IMG/VR virus record: IMGVR_UViG_3300042691_031687
Span: 1-59,390 of that record
Direction: 5' to 3' (one strand)
Source of the DNA: a virus
Length of the DNA: 59,390 nt
Shown here: piece by piece, positions 25,864 to 33,763 of the stretch
Layout of the letters: every line of letters starts with the position of its first letter
Numbering within the stretch: the stretch's first letter is position 1
Notes under the pieces: model-generated
Seen by the model: the letters and a program-made list of their open reading frames with translations, nothing else
Database searches by the model: none
Told to the model about the DNA's origin: nothing
Translations under genes and position numbers: made by a program

Positions 25864-26904
25864 ATGTCTAAAAAGTTTGAACAACTTCTAGATTATCTAG
25901 TCAACGAAGAAATGGACAAGGCAAACGAATTGTTTCATGAAATCGTTGTAGAAAAATCTAGAGAAATCTATGAAAATATGATTGCCGAAGAGGCAGAAGA
26001 AGAGTCAGTAGAAGAAGCTGACGATATGGAAGACGAATCCGTAGAAGAAGCTGATGATATGGAAGACGAATCCGTAGAAGAAGCTGATGAATACGAAGAC
26101 GAATCTGTAGAAGAAGGTTTTGGTGATGACAGCATGGAGCCAGAAGACGGTGATGAAACATCAATGTCTATCGGCGGAGAAAATGAGCCATCAGACAGTC
26201 TACCAGGAGACATTGAAGAGCCAGATATGGGCGAAGAAGTTAGCCAAGGCGAAGAACAAATTTTAGATATCCTTGCTCAATTAAAGAGCGAGTTTGAAGA
26301 CATTGTTGCTAAGAACGGCGCAGGTTCAAGCGACACTGCTGCTGAGCCAGAATTTGACGACGAAAGTGATGACGAAGAAAATCCATTCGGCAACAAAGAC
26401 GACGAAGAAGGCGACGACGAAGAAGATAAAGAAAAAGAAGAAAGCATGGGTCAACCAATGCGTGAATACATTGAAAATGTAGGCATGAATTGGGAAAAGA
26501 ATGCTATGAAATCTCCAGGTCCAGTTGGCTCTGGTAAAGGTGACAAAGCTGGCCAAACAGCAGTTGACGGTGGCAAGAGCCCAGTCAGCAGCGGTAAAGG
26601 CAAGCCAACAACAGGTGCAACTGCACACAACATCTTAGGCGACAGAAAAGCAGGCGCAGGTACTAACACAGGTACAAGCCCAGCCAAAGCCGACATGGGC
26701 GTTGTTAAGAGTGGTGGCAAGTTTGTAGGTAACGGTACACACAACGTAGACAATGTTAAGAGCGGTGTTAAGACACTAGGTAAAGTTGCTCAAAACAGCA
26801 AGACTCCTGGTCCAGTTGGTTCTGGTTCAGGCGACAAGGCCGGTCAAACTAGCGTTGGTGTTGTAAAAAGCCCATTAAACGGCGCACCAGGTCGTAACGC
26901 TTAA
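25864..26904 (+). CDS. Highly acidic prohead core-type protein with tandem repeats
   Basis: 346 aa. The N-terminal half is extremely acidic, with three 11-residue tandem units S-V-E-E-A-D-D/E-M/Y-E-D-E (33-nt repeats at 26005-26103) plus a fourth start. The middle has DDEEGDDEEDKEKEE. The C-terminal half is Gly/Lys/Ser-rich and contains a duplicated module (PGPVGSGKGDKAGQT near residue 219 and PGPVGSGSGDKAGQT near 318). It lies between the gp67-position gene and the protease, where acidic core and scaffold proteins are expected. A strong AAGGAG precedes the ATG. It is probably a component of the prohead core, perhaps degraded by gp21. Confidence 0.7.
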   Translation: MSKKFEQLLDYLVNEEMDKANELFHEIVVEKSREIYENMIAEEAEEESVEEADDMEDESVEEADDMEDESVEEADEYEDESVEEGFGDDSMEPEDGDETSMSIGGENEPSDSLPGDIEEPDMGEEVSQGEEQILDILAQLKSEFEDIVAKNGAGSSDTAAEPEFDDESDDEENPFGNKDDEEGDDEEDKEKEESMGQPMREYIENVGMNWEKNAMKSPGPVGSGKGDKAGQTAVDGGKSPVSSGKGKPTTGATAHNILGDRKAGAGTNTGTSPAKADMGVVKSGGKFVGNGTHNVDNVKSGVKTLGKVAQNSKTPGPVGSGSGDKAGQTSVGVVKSPLNGAPGRNA

Positions 26905-26917
26905 TTAGAGAATCTTG

Positions 26918-27547
26918 ATGAAACTAGCTTATCTAAAAGAACATTTAAGTTTTGATCAATCTGGTATTGTATTAGAGTCTGACGACAAGGATGGCAAAAA
27001 CCTTTACTTAAAAGGCATTGCTATCCAAGGCGGAATTCGTAATCAAAACCAGCGGGTTTATCCGGTTAGAGAAATTGAAACCGCAGTCAAAACCCTAAAC
27101 GACCAGATTCAAAATGGTTATAGTGTTCTCGGAGAAGTTGATCATCCAGATGATCTTAAAGTAAATTTAGACCGTGTCAGCCACATGATCACAAACATGT
27201 GGATGGAAGGTCCTAATGGATATGGTAAAATGAAAATTTTACCAACTCCGATGGGTAATTTGATTCGTACTATGCTTGAAGCAGGCGTAAAACTTGGAGT
27301 CAGTTCACGAGGCAGCGGCAACGTTGACGAAGTATCTGGACAAGTAGCAGACTTTGAGATTATTACAGTCGACATTGTTGCCCAACCTTCGGCGCCAGGA
27401 GCTTATCCTACACCGGTCTACGAAAGCCTGATGAATAGTCGTGGTGGCAGTAGAGCGTTTAGGGTCGCGCAAGAAGTACAACAAGATCCGAAAGCACAAA
27501 AGTATCTCCGCGAGGCGATGCTTAATATAATTAACGGTTTGAAATAA
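26918..27547 (+). CDS. gp21: Prohead maturation protease gp21
   Basis: 209 aa from the ATG at 26918 (T4 gp21 is 212 aa). Catalytic motifs of the S77 herpesvirus-like protease fold are visible: GEVDHPDD with H76, and KLGVSSRGSG with Ser129/130. The N-terminus MKLAYLKEH contains an L-x-E self-cleavage-like site (after E8). It cleaves capsid and core proteins after Glu in (L/I)-x-E during head maturation. Its neighbours gp22 and gp23 are its main substrates in T4. Confidence 0.95.
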   Translation: MKLAYLKEHLSFDQSGIVLESDDKDGKNLYLKGIAIQGGIRNQNQRVYPVREIETAVKTLNDQIQNGYSVLGEVDHPDDLKVNLDRVSHMITNMWMEGPNGYGKMKILPTPMGNLIRTMLEAGVKLGVSSRGSGNVDEVSGQVADFEIITVDIVAQPSAPGAYPTPVYESLMNSRGGSRAFRVAQEVQQDPKAQKYLREAMLNIINGLK

Positions 27548-27564
27548 CCGTATAGGAGAACGTG

Positions 27565-28656
27565 ATGTTGGACGCATTCAAACAATTAGTAGAATCCGGC
27601 GTAATGACAGATGACACCGTCAATGTTATTGAGTCTGCTTTTGCTAAAAAGATTCAAGAGAATCGCGACCTAGTCACTGCTGAACTTCGTGAAGAATTTG
27701 CACAAAAATACAATCATGACAGAAGTGTTATGGTTGAAGCAATCGACAAGATGTTGAGCGAGAGATTGGCCGCAGAAATGGCTGAACTTGCTGGAGATAA
27801 AAAAGCACTAGCGGAAGCTAGAGTTGCTTATCAACACAAGATGAAAGAAGACTCTAAGAAATTAGAAGGCTTTGTTCTAAATCAGCTAGGAAGAGAATTG
27901 GTAGAGTTTCAAAACGATCGTCAGAAAGTTTCGGAAAACTTCCAGAGACTTGAACAGTTCGTGGTACACGCACTGGCCAAGGAAATCAGCGAATTTGCCG
28001 TTGACAAACAAGATTTAGCAGAAACGAAAGTTAAGCTAGTCCGTGAAGCAAAGAGTAAATTTGAAGAAATCAAGCAGAAATTCATTGAGCGAAGTTCCGC
28101 AGTTGTTCAAGAAGCAGTTACTACTAAACTGACATCTGAAATCAAGCAATTGAAAGAAGATATCGATAGTGCTCGCGAAAACAATTTTGGTCGTCGTTTA
28201 TTTGAAGCGTTTGCACAAGAGTTTTCGACATCTTATCTAAATGAAAAATCTGAAACAAGTAAATTGTTAAAAATTATTCAGCAGAAAGAGTCAGCTCTAG
28301 CAGAAGCAAAAAATGTCATTGCACAAAAAGCAACCATTGTTGAATCTAAGGACCGAGAAATTCGTAAAACTAAAGATTTAATGGAACGCAAGTCTGTAAT
28401 GGACGAAATGTTAGGAACTTTAAGTTCTGACAAAAAAGAGGTAATGCACTCGTTGTTGGAAAGTGTTAGCACTCCAAAATTACGTGAAGCATTTGACAAA
28501 TACCTACCAGCAGTAATTGACGGCTATAAGAAAAAAGCAACTACACAAAAAGTTGCATTAACTGAAAGCACAGAAGTAACTGGCGATAAGGAATCCAAGT
28601 CATCGGTAGGCTTAGATAATATTTTAGATATCCGCAAATTAGCGGGACTAAAATAA
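27565..28656 (+). CDS. gp22: Prohead scaffold protein gp22
   Basis: 363 aa from the ATG at 27565, with GGAG 6 nt upstream; the in-frame GTG directly before it is too close to that site. Almost entirely charged alpha-helix (T4 gp22 is 269 aa). Residues FKQLVESG near the start give a possible protease site after E10. It forms the core around which gp23 assembles and is removed by gp21. It lies directly between gp21 and gp23. Confidence 0.9.
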   Translation: MLDAFKQLVESGVMTDDTVNVIESAFAKKIQENRDLVTAELREEFAQKYNHDRSVMVEAIDKMLSERLAAEMAELAGDKKALAEARVAYQHKMKEDSKKLEGFVLNQLGRELVEFQNDRQKVSENFQRLEQFVVHALAKEISEFAVDKQDLAETKVKLVREAKSKFEEIKQKFIERSSAVVQEAVTTKLTSEIKQLKEDIDSARENNFGRRLFEAFAQEFSTSYLNEKSETSKLLKIIQQKESALAEAKNVIAQKATIVESKDREIRKTKDLMERKSVMDEMLGTLSSDKKEVMHSLLESVSTPKLREAFDKYLPAVIDGYKKKATTQKVALTESTEVTGDKESKSSVGLDNILDIRKLAGLK

Positions 28657-28680
28657 ATTTAAAATTCAAGGAGACAATAA

Positions 28681-29856
28681 ATGTCACAATTATTAAACGA
28701 AAGATGGTCCGAGACCAAAGAAGCTCTGCTTGAAGGCCTATCCGGTGTCCGCAAAGCAAGCATGAATGTGTGTTTAGAAAACACTCGTAAGTATCTAGCA
28801 GAAAGTGCTACGGCAGGTGCAACAAGTTCTGGTAACATTGCAACTCTAAACAGAGTTATTCTACCAGTTATTCGTCGTGTTATGCCAACTGTTATTGCCA
28901 ACGAAATCATCGGCGTTCAGCCAATGACTGGTCCAGTTGGTCAGATCCACACTCTACGTGTACGTTATGCAGATAACGGTGACAACGTAGTAGCTGGTGA
29001 AGAAGCACTAAGCCCATTCAAGATCGCTTCTGCTTACTCAGGTAACAACGTTGACAACAATCCAAAAGCTAATAACACTAGCGCATTGGAAGGTCAACCA
29101 GGTAAGCGTATGAGCATTCAAATCTTGAAAGCTCCAGTTGAAGCTAAGAGCCGTAAGCTCAGCGCTCGTTGGACTTTTGAAGCTGCTCAAGATGCACAAG
29201 CCCAACAAGGTATTGACATCGAAGCAGAAATCATGGCTGCTCTAGCTCAAGAAATCACAGCTGAAATTGATCAGGAAATCTTGACAAGCCTACGTGCTCT
29301 AGCTTCCGTAGAGCAAACATATGACCAGTCACTAGTTTCTGGTACAGCTACATTCGTTGGTGACGAGCACGCTGCTCTAGCTATCCAAATCAACCGTGTT
29401 GCTAACTTGATCGCTCAGCGTACACGTCGTGGTGCAGCTAACTGGGCTGTTGTTTCTAACCAGGCTCTAACGATCCTACAAAGCGCAACAACTTCAGCTT
29501 TTGCTCGCACAACAGAAGGCACATTCGAAGCTCCTACAAACACAAAGTTTGTCGGAACATTGAACGGTGCAATGCGTGTTTATGTTGATGCATACAAGGC
29601 TGACAGTGATGACAATAACCAAGTTCTTTTAGGTTATAAGGGTACAAGCGAAGCTGACGCTGCCGCTTTCTATTGCCCATATATTCCTCTAATGTCTTCT
29701 GGTGTTGTGTTAGATCCTAACACATTCGAGCCAGTAGTTGGTTTCCTAACACGTTACGGTTATGTAGAGTTGAACAATACAGCTTCTTCTCTAGGTAACG
29801 CCGCTGACTACCTAGGAAAAGTTGCTATTACAGCCGCAACAGTAAGCTTCAGATAA
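28681..29856 (+). CDS. gp23: Major capsid protein gp23
   Basis: 391 aa, shorter than T4 gp23 (521 aa). HK97-fold capsid protein of the T4 type: VILPVIRRVMPTVIANEIIG followed by QPMTGPVGQIHTLRVRY is the classic gp23 block, and RKLSARWTFEAAQDAQAQQG is equally typical. A gp21-type cleavage site L39-A-E41 would remove 41 residues. A strong AAGGAG lies 8 nt before the ATG. The gene has a more GC-rich, optimised-looking codon usage than its neighbours and is closed by a strong terminator, consistent with high expression. Confidence 0.98.
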   Translation: MSQLLNERWSETKEALLEGLSGVRKASMNVCLENTRKYLAESATAGATSSGNIATLNRVILPVIRRVMPTVIANEIIGVQPMTGPVGQIHTLRVRYADNGDNVVAGEEALSPFKIASAYSGNNVDNNPKANNTSALEGQPGKRMSIQILKAPVEAKSRKLSARWTFEAAQDAQAQQGIDIEAEIMAALAQEITAEIDQEILTSLRALASVEQTYDQSLVSGTATFVGDEHAALAIQINRVANLIAQRTRRGAANWAVVSNQALTILQSATTSAFARTTEGTFEAPTNTKFVGTLNGAMRVYVDAYKADSDDNNQVLLGYKGTSEADAAAFYCPYIPLMSSGVVLDPNTFEPVVGFLTRYGYVELNNTASSLGNAADYLGKVAITAATVSFR

Positions 29857-29882
29857 TCAAATATCGAAGTTTTCAAACTACA

Positions 29883-29906
29883 AACCCTGCTTCGGCAGGG
29901 TTTTTT
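29883..29906 (+). terminator. Intrinsic terminator after gp23
   Basis: AACCCTGC, TTCG tetraloop, GCAGGGTT, then TTTT. An 8-bp stem with UUCG loop and a U tract, 26 nt after the gp23 stop. Confidence 0.95.
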
Positions 29907-29914
29907 GTTAAATA
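29907..29914 (+). promoter_or_regulatory. Late promoter box GTTAAATA
   Basis: GTTAAATAC directly after the gp23 terminator and 69 nt before the ATG at 29984; it restarts late transcription into the decoration genes. Confidence 0.5.
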
Positions 29915-29983
29915 CTATTCTAGATTATTATGCGGCACCCACCGCGTAGGGCCTAGAACGCTCATAAATCAAAGGAGAAACAA

Positions 29984-30721
29984 ATGGGACGTCCAATTAA
30001 TAAGAAATTTTTCGGTAATACAAACAGTCCGTACGATGACGGACAAACTGGCGGCGCAACTGGCGTCGGCGGAGAAGGTATTGCAACTATTGTACCTTTA
30101 TCAACCACAACAAGTTATAGCACATCAACTACAGTAACATGGCAAGCTGGCGTTCCTGCAATTCCAGGCGGAACTCGTGCGTCGGGTACTGTAATAGTTA
30201 GTGCTACTGGTGTAGCAACTGGTTTGAATATTTTAGTTGCAGGTAGTGGTTATACATCTACTGCAACGTCATTAACATTTACACCTAATCCGACTACTAC
30301 TGGTACATTTGCAATTAGCTTAACTACTGGTCGTCAAAATGCTCTAAACTTTACAGCATGGGTTCCTACTGCAAGCAACGGCACAGTTAATTCTGGTGGC
30401 AGTGCAGTAATTGGTGACATTGTTAAGCAACAAGGAACAAGTCGTTACTATGTTAAGACTGCTCAAGGTTACGGTGTATGTAAACTAGTAGCTGCTGCTG
30501 CTTCTATTGGTACTATGGTATTAATCGCATCTGACGCAAACGGCAATACATACTATGTAACTCGTTTGGCATCTAAGAAGGCTCGATTGACTAGATTGAC
30601 TCAAAACGGAGTAAATGCCTGGGTCTATGCAACAAACGATTTGGCAAAATGGACATTTGGTTCTGCCAACGGTACTGACAAGTTCTTAGTAACAACTACA
30701 GTTAGTATTTCCAACATTTAA
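29984..30721 (+). CDS. Virion structural protein, family not named
   Basis: 245 aa. The N-terminus MGRPINKKFFGN is a conserved start of small virion proteins that follow the capsid gene in T4-like phages of marine origin. The rest is Gly/Thr/Ser-rich beta sequence, ending with a more basic segment YYVTRLASKKARLTRL. An AAAGGAG precedes the ATG. It is flanked by terminators on both sides, so it is a single-gene unit. A head decoration or head fiber is possible; no direct evidence. Confidence 0.7.
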   Translation: MGRPINKKFFGNTNSPYDDGQTGGATGVGGEGIATIVPLSTTTSYSTSTTVTWQAGVPAIPGGTRASGTVIVSATGVATGLNILVAGSGYTSTATSLTFTPNPTTTGTFAISLTTGRQNALNFTAWVPTASNGTVNSGGSAVIGDIVKQQGTSRYYVKTAQGYGVCKLVAAAASIGTMVLIASDANGNTYYVTRLASKKARLTRLTQNGVNAWVYATNDLAKWTFGSANGTDKFLVTTTVSISNI

Positions 30722-30736
30722 TCAATGTTTGATATT

Positions 30737-30768
30737 AAAATAGCCACACACGGTGTGGCTATTTTTTT
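30737..30768 (+). terminator. Intrinsic terminator
   Basis: AAAATAGCCACAC, loop ACG, GTGTGGCTATTTT followed by TTT. A 13-bp stem and U tract, 16 nt after the stop at 30721. Confidence 0.95.
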
Positions 30769-30769
30769 A

Positions 30770-30777
30770 GGTAAATA
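30770..30777 (+). promoter_or_regulatory. Late promoter box GGTAAATA, 5 nt before ATG
   Basis: GGTAAATATTCTT then ATG at 30783. It begins 2 nt after the preceding terminator; the initiation site would coincide with the start codon. Confidence 0.65.
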
Positions 30778-30782
30778 TTCTT

Positions 30783-31733
30783 ATGTCCGCTACTAATTAT
30801 TTTCCTAGATGGTATTACCCTACATATGTTGACCAAACTTTTGAAGATGCATCTCATATACCTTGGGATTCTACAGGAGATTTTGTTTATCTAAAATCCA
30901 AGGATTTGACTAAAACTAGCACCGTAGCACCTTTAATACATATACCGGTATCTCGAACAGTTTCTATTAGAAATAAGACATGGTTTTTACATTGTAGATT
31001 TCAACTAGGAACTGAGCCCGGCCAAATCAACGGAATACAAGTGCAGATACAAATGGATCGAGGCAGTCGAATCGTTGATGACACAATACAGTTAGACAAA
31101 AACGGTGAATTGCTCGGTGAAAATCAAGCAACACTAGATATGCTATCTTTGAAAACATACGGAAATACGTGGGGATTAAATTGGTCTAACATTAATCCTT
31201 ACACGCTAACATCTGGAAATTTTGGATTAAGATTAAGATTTCAAAGCAGTTTTACTACTCCCCATAGTACTACACCTTCAATTGATTTTATAAGAATGAG
31301 ATATACCGTAGTAGGTGAATCGTTAATTAATAAACAAGAAGCTCGTCCTAATATAGGATGGACAATGTCCGAATCATTAACAAATAGTTTTCCAAATAAA
31401 AGGAAGGACGGTGGCGAAGGCGATGGCGCAGGTGACGGCGGAAGTACTGGAGGCGGATTTACCGGTAGTGCTGGATTCACTGGCAGTCAAGGTTCTGGAT
31501 TTGTTGGTAGCAATGCATTTACAGGTAGTGTAGGTTTTGCAGGTTCAACTGTAAGTGTTCAGTTCTTTGGCGGCACGCTGGTAGTTTTAGGAAATTTTGG
31601 ACCTGACAGTACTGTTGCTACGTTATCGCTATTGCCTCCAGTTGGCGCTTTTCTAAATCAGGCATATCTAGTATTAGGCGGTGTCGGGATAGTTTACTGG
31701 AATGGATCGACCTGGATTATTGTAAACCCCTAA
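30783..31733 (+). CDS. Virion structural protein with short collagen-like GxTGS segment
   Basis: 316 aa. Residues 1-190 are a beta-rich domain (WFLHCRFQLGTEPGQINGIQ). A Gly/Asp linker (GGEGDGAGDGGSTGG) is followed by four to five G-F-T-G-S-type hexads at about 226-260, then a small C-terminal domain (VVLGNFGPDSTVATLSLLPP) that resembles tail-fiber tip or decoration domains. The hexads match those of the large collagen-like protein at 40266. No Shine-Dalgarno sequence precedes the ATG. Confidence 0.75.
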   Translation: MSATNYFPRWYYPTYVDQTFEDASHIPWDSTGDFVYLKSKDLTKTSTVAPLIHIPVSRTVSIRNKTWFLHCRFQLGTEPGQINGIQVQIQMDRGSRIVDDTIQLDKNGELLGENQATLDMLSLKTYGNTWGLNWSNINPYTLTSGNFGLRLRFQSSFTTPHSTTPSIDFIRMRYTVVGESLINKQEARPNIGWTMSESLTNSFPNKRKDGGEGDGAGDGGSTGGGFTGSAGFTGSQGSGFVGSNAFTGSVGFAGSTVSVQFFGGTLVVLGNFGPDSTVATLSLLPPVGAFLNQAYLVLGGVGIVYWNGSTWIIVNP

Positions 31734-31735
31734 AC

Positions 31736-31743
31736 GATAAATA
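31736..31743 (+). promoter_or_regulatory. Late promoter box GATAAATA
   Basis: GATAAATAC, 17 nt before the ATG at 31761, overlapping the end region of the previous gene; GAAAGGAAA provides the ribosome binding site. Confidence 0.55.
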
Positions 31744-31760
31744 CCAGAAAGGAAATATAG

Positions 31761-32780
31761 ATGGCAACAGTTAATATTGTACGTTTACCAGGTGATTATC
31801 AACTTCTTGCCAAGAATGGCGGAATTGTTATAGATGCCTATAACGATACTTCTCCAAGATCCGCTACTGCCGGAGCTGTAACCATCTACGGCGATTTAAA
31901 TGTTGTAGGTGACACTAGTTTTATTGCCAGTACCAATACAAACATAGTTGATAACATTATGTTTCTCAACAGCGGAGAAACTAATTCCTATGTTACGTTA
32001 GGAGTATCAGGACTTGCTATATCAAGAGGTAACATAGTCACAACACTCAATGCAGCAACATTATTGTTTAACGATACCAAATACTGGAGTGTTGATAATA
32101 TAACAACTGCCACAAGAGGTGTATGGGAATTTTCAGTTGCCAACGAAACCGCTGCTATACGTACCGATGCTATTCGAGTAAGTTCTACACGAAACGAATT
32201 AAATTTGTTTGGAATAGAAAATCCTACGGCTAAGTTAACTGTTAAGGGAACAACTGACTACGAACTGCAAATGAATGACGACGATGATATTCCTAATAAG
32301 AAATATGTAGACGACAGATTTTATGTAGGTCAAGAGTTTGCTCAAAAACTCCAAGTTGGTAATTCTTTTATAGAAATAAACGATTCCGATGTTTCTCCTC
32401 CAGGAGCAAAATATTGGACTACTGATGATCGTATTATTGCAGCGTTAGGAACATCTACAAATGTAGTATTTAGACTTCAAGGTGTTGAAGCAGAAGTGCA
32501 AGGACTAACAATTACCGATACTAACATTACTGTTAACGGTGGCCGCCTTAGTCAAAACATTAGAATCAGTGCAGCAAACGCATCCACGGGCACAGTAGAA
32601 ATTGCGTCGCCATTAAGTTTATCTTATCTTCCAACTCCTGCCGGAAAAAATAATTTTACTAACATCTATAGTACTGCAACACTTGCTGGCGGCGGCACCG
32701 GAGTATTTTTTATAAACGGTAGTACTCAAGACGAATTAGTCAGCAGACGACGAGCAATAATTTACGGTATAATTTTTTAA
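31761..32780 (+). CDS. Fiber-type virion structural protein
   Basis: 339 aa. Features of phage fiber shafts and caps: GAVTIYGDLNVVGDTSFIAS, repeated Asn/Thr beta strands, and DDDDIPNKKYVDDRF, a common junction motif in tail-fiber proteins. It is part of a run of six closely spaced genes (10 nt to the next). It probably trimerises. The receptor or position on the virion is not deducible. Confidence 0.7.
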   Translation: MATVNIVRLPGDYQLLAKNGGIVIDAYNDTSPRSATAGAVTIYGDLNVVGDTSFIASTNTNIVDNIMFLNSGETNSYVTLGVSGLAISRGNIVTTLNAATLLFNDTKYWSVDNITTATRGVWEFSVANETAAIRTDAIRVSSTRNELNLFGIENPTAKLTVKGTTDYELQMNDDDDIPNKKYVDDRFYVGQEFAQKLQVGNSFIEINDSDVSPPGAKYWTTDDRIIAALGTSTNVVFRLQGVEAEVQGLTITDTNITVNGGRLSQNIRISAANASTGTVEIASPLSLSYLPTPAGKNNFTNIYSTATLAGGGTGVFFINGSTQDELVSRRRAIIYGIIF

Positions 32781-32790
32781 GGTTAAGCAA

Positions 32791-33123
32791 ATGGCAATAC
32801 AAAACACCCTAGTAAGTACTGGAGCAGCAAACGTTTTATTTGCTGCAAGTACAGGAACTGAGCAGGCAATTACAACAATGATTTTCTGCAATACTAATAA
32901 TAACGAAGATGCTAAATTAGATTTATGGATTGTACCATTTGGAGACATTCCAGGATCTGCTATTAATCAAGTATTAAAAGAAGTATCTATTCCTAGAACA
33001 GAAACATTTGTAATGGATACTGAAAAATTAATTTTAAGCAGCGGCGATGCTGTGTATGGTTTTGTTTCTCCTCCTTCAGTAGGAGCAAACGTAAATTCTT
33101 GCATAAGTTCTGTACAAGTATGA
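32791..33123 (+). CDS. Small beta-sandwich virion protein
   Basis: 110 aa. MAIQNTLVSTGAANVLFAAS, then EQAITTMIFCNTNNNEDAKL: an alternating beta pattern found in small fiber-associated or decoration proteins. It resembles the 127-aa protein at 39890 in layout (paralogous fold suspected, identity low). Its stop overlaps the next start (ATGA). Confidence 0.65.
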   Translation: MAIQNTLVSTGAANVLFAASTGTEQAITTMIFCNTNNNEDAKLDLWIVPFGDIPGSAINQVLKEVSIPRTETFVMDTEKLILSSGDAVYGFVSPPSVGANVNSCISSVQV

Positions 33124-33644
33124 AATATATTAAAAAAGCTCCAATAGTTCAGAACTCTCCAATGAGCGATAGATTTTCTGTGTTGGACAACAACAAAATA
33201 GTTACAACAACTAAAGTATCTATGGAGATGCCTAGAGGTGGAGATGCCGACAGACCTGGTATATATGTAAACGGCCAAGTAAGATGGAATACTGACTTAG
33301 GTGAATTTGAAGTATACAATGGCGTTAGTCCAGGACTTGGTTGGGAACTTATGCGTACCGTTCGACCTGCTCCTATTGTACTGCAAAATTTAGGAAATGG
33401 TGATTATGTAAAAACTGACTTTGGACCTCTACAATGGGGTCCCGGACAAGACTATACTGATTTTACCAGACCTCAAAATATATTTGTTTTTATAGAGAAT
33501 GTATTTCAAATTGCAACGGTTAACTATAATCTAATACAATCTGCAGGTAAAGTTTACATTAGATTTACTGAAGCTGTCCCTACTAAACCTGTTAGAGTTA
33601 TGCTGGGATATGATGGATATTTCCCACCGTTCCCTACTCCATAA
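33120..33644 (+). CDS. Virion structural protein
   Basis: 174 aa from the ATG at 33120, which overlaps the preceding stop by 4 nt; an in-frame TTG at 33099 is less likely. Motifs: RPGIYVNGQVRWNTDLGEFE, typical of fiber heads where a sequence is anchored to an attachment domain, and a C-terminal QNIFVFIENVFQIATVNYNL. No enzyme motif. It is presumably a fiber connector or decoration. Confidence 0.65.
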   Translation: MKYIKKAPIVQNSPMSDRFSVLDNNKIVTTTKVSMEMPRGGDADRPGIYVNGQVRWNTDLGEFEVYNGVSPGLGWELMRTVRPAPIVLQNLGNGDYVKTDFGPLQWGPGQDYTDFTRPQNIFVFIENVFQIATVNYNLIQSAGKVYIRFTEAVPTKPVRVMLGYDGYFPPFPTP

Positions 33645-33665
33645 ACTCCTTAAAAATAATTTTGG

Positions 33666-33673
33666 TATAAATA
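33666..33673 (+). promoter_or_regulatory. Late promoter box TATAAATA before the 2037-aa fiber gene
   Basis: Perfect TATAAATA with a long leader of about 90 nt to the ATG at 33764. The leader holds a small hairpin (TGGGT/ACCCA, about 33727-33741) just before the GAGGAG ribosome binding site. Confidence 0.75.
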
Positions 33674-33763
33674 ATATCGATGCTATAACATAGCAGAAAT
33701 AACTGTGGTAAACCCGCAATGTAATGTGGTTCTTGGGTGAAATACCCATGTTGAGGAGCTCTA

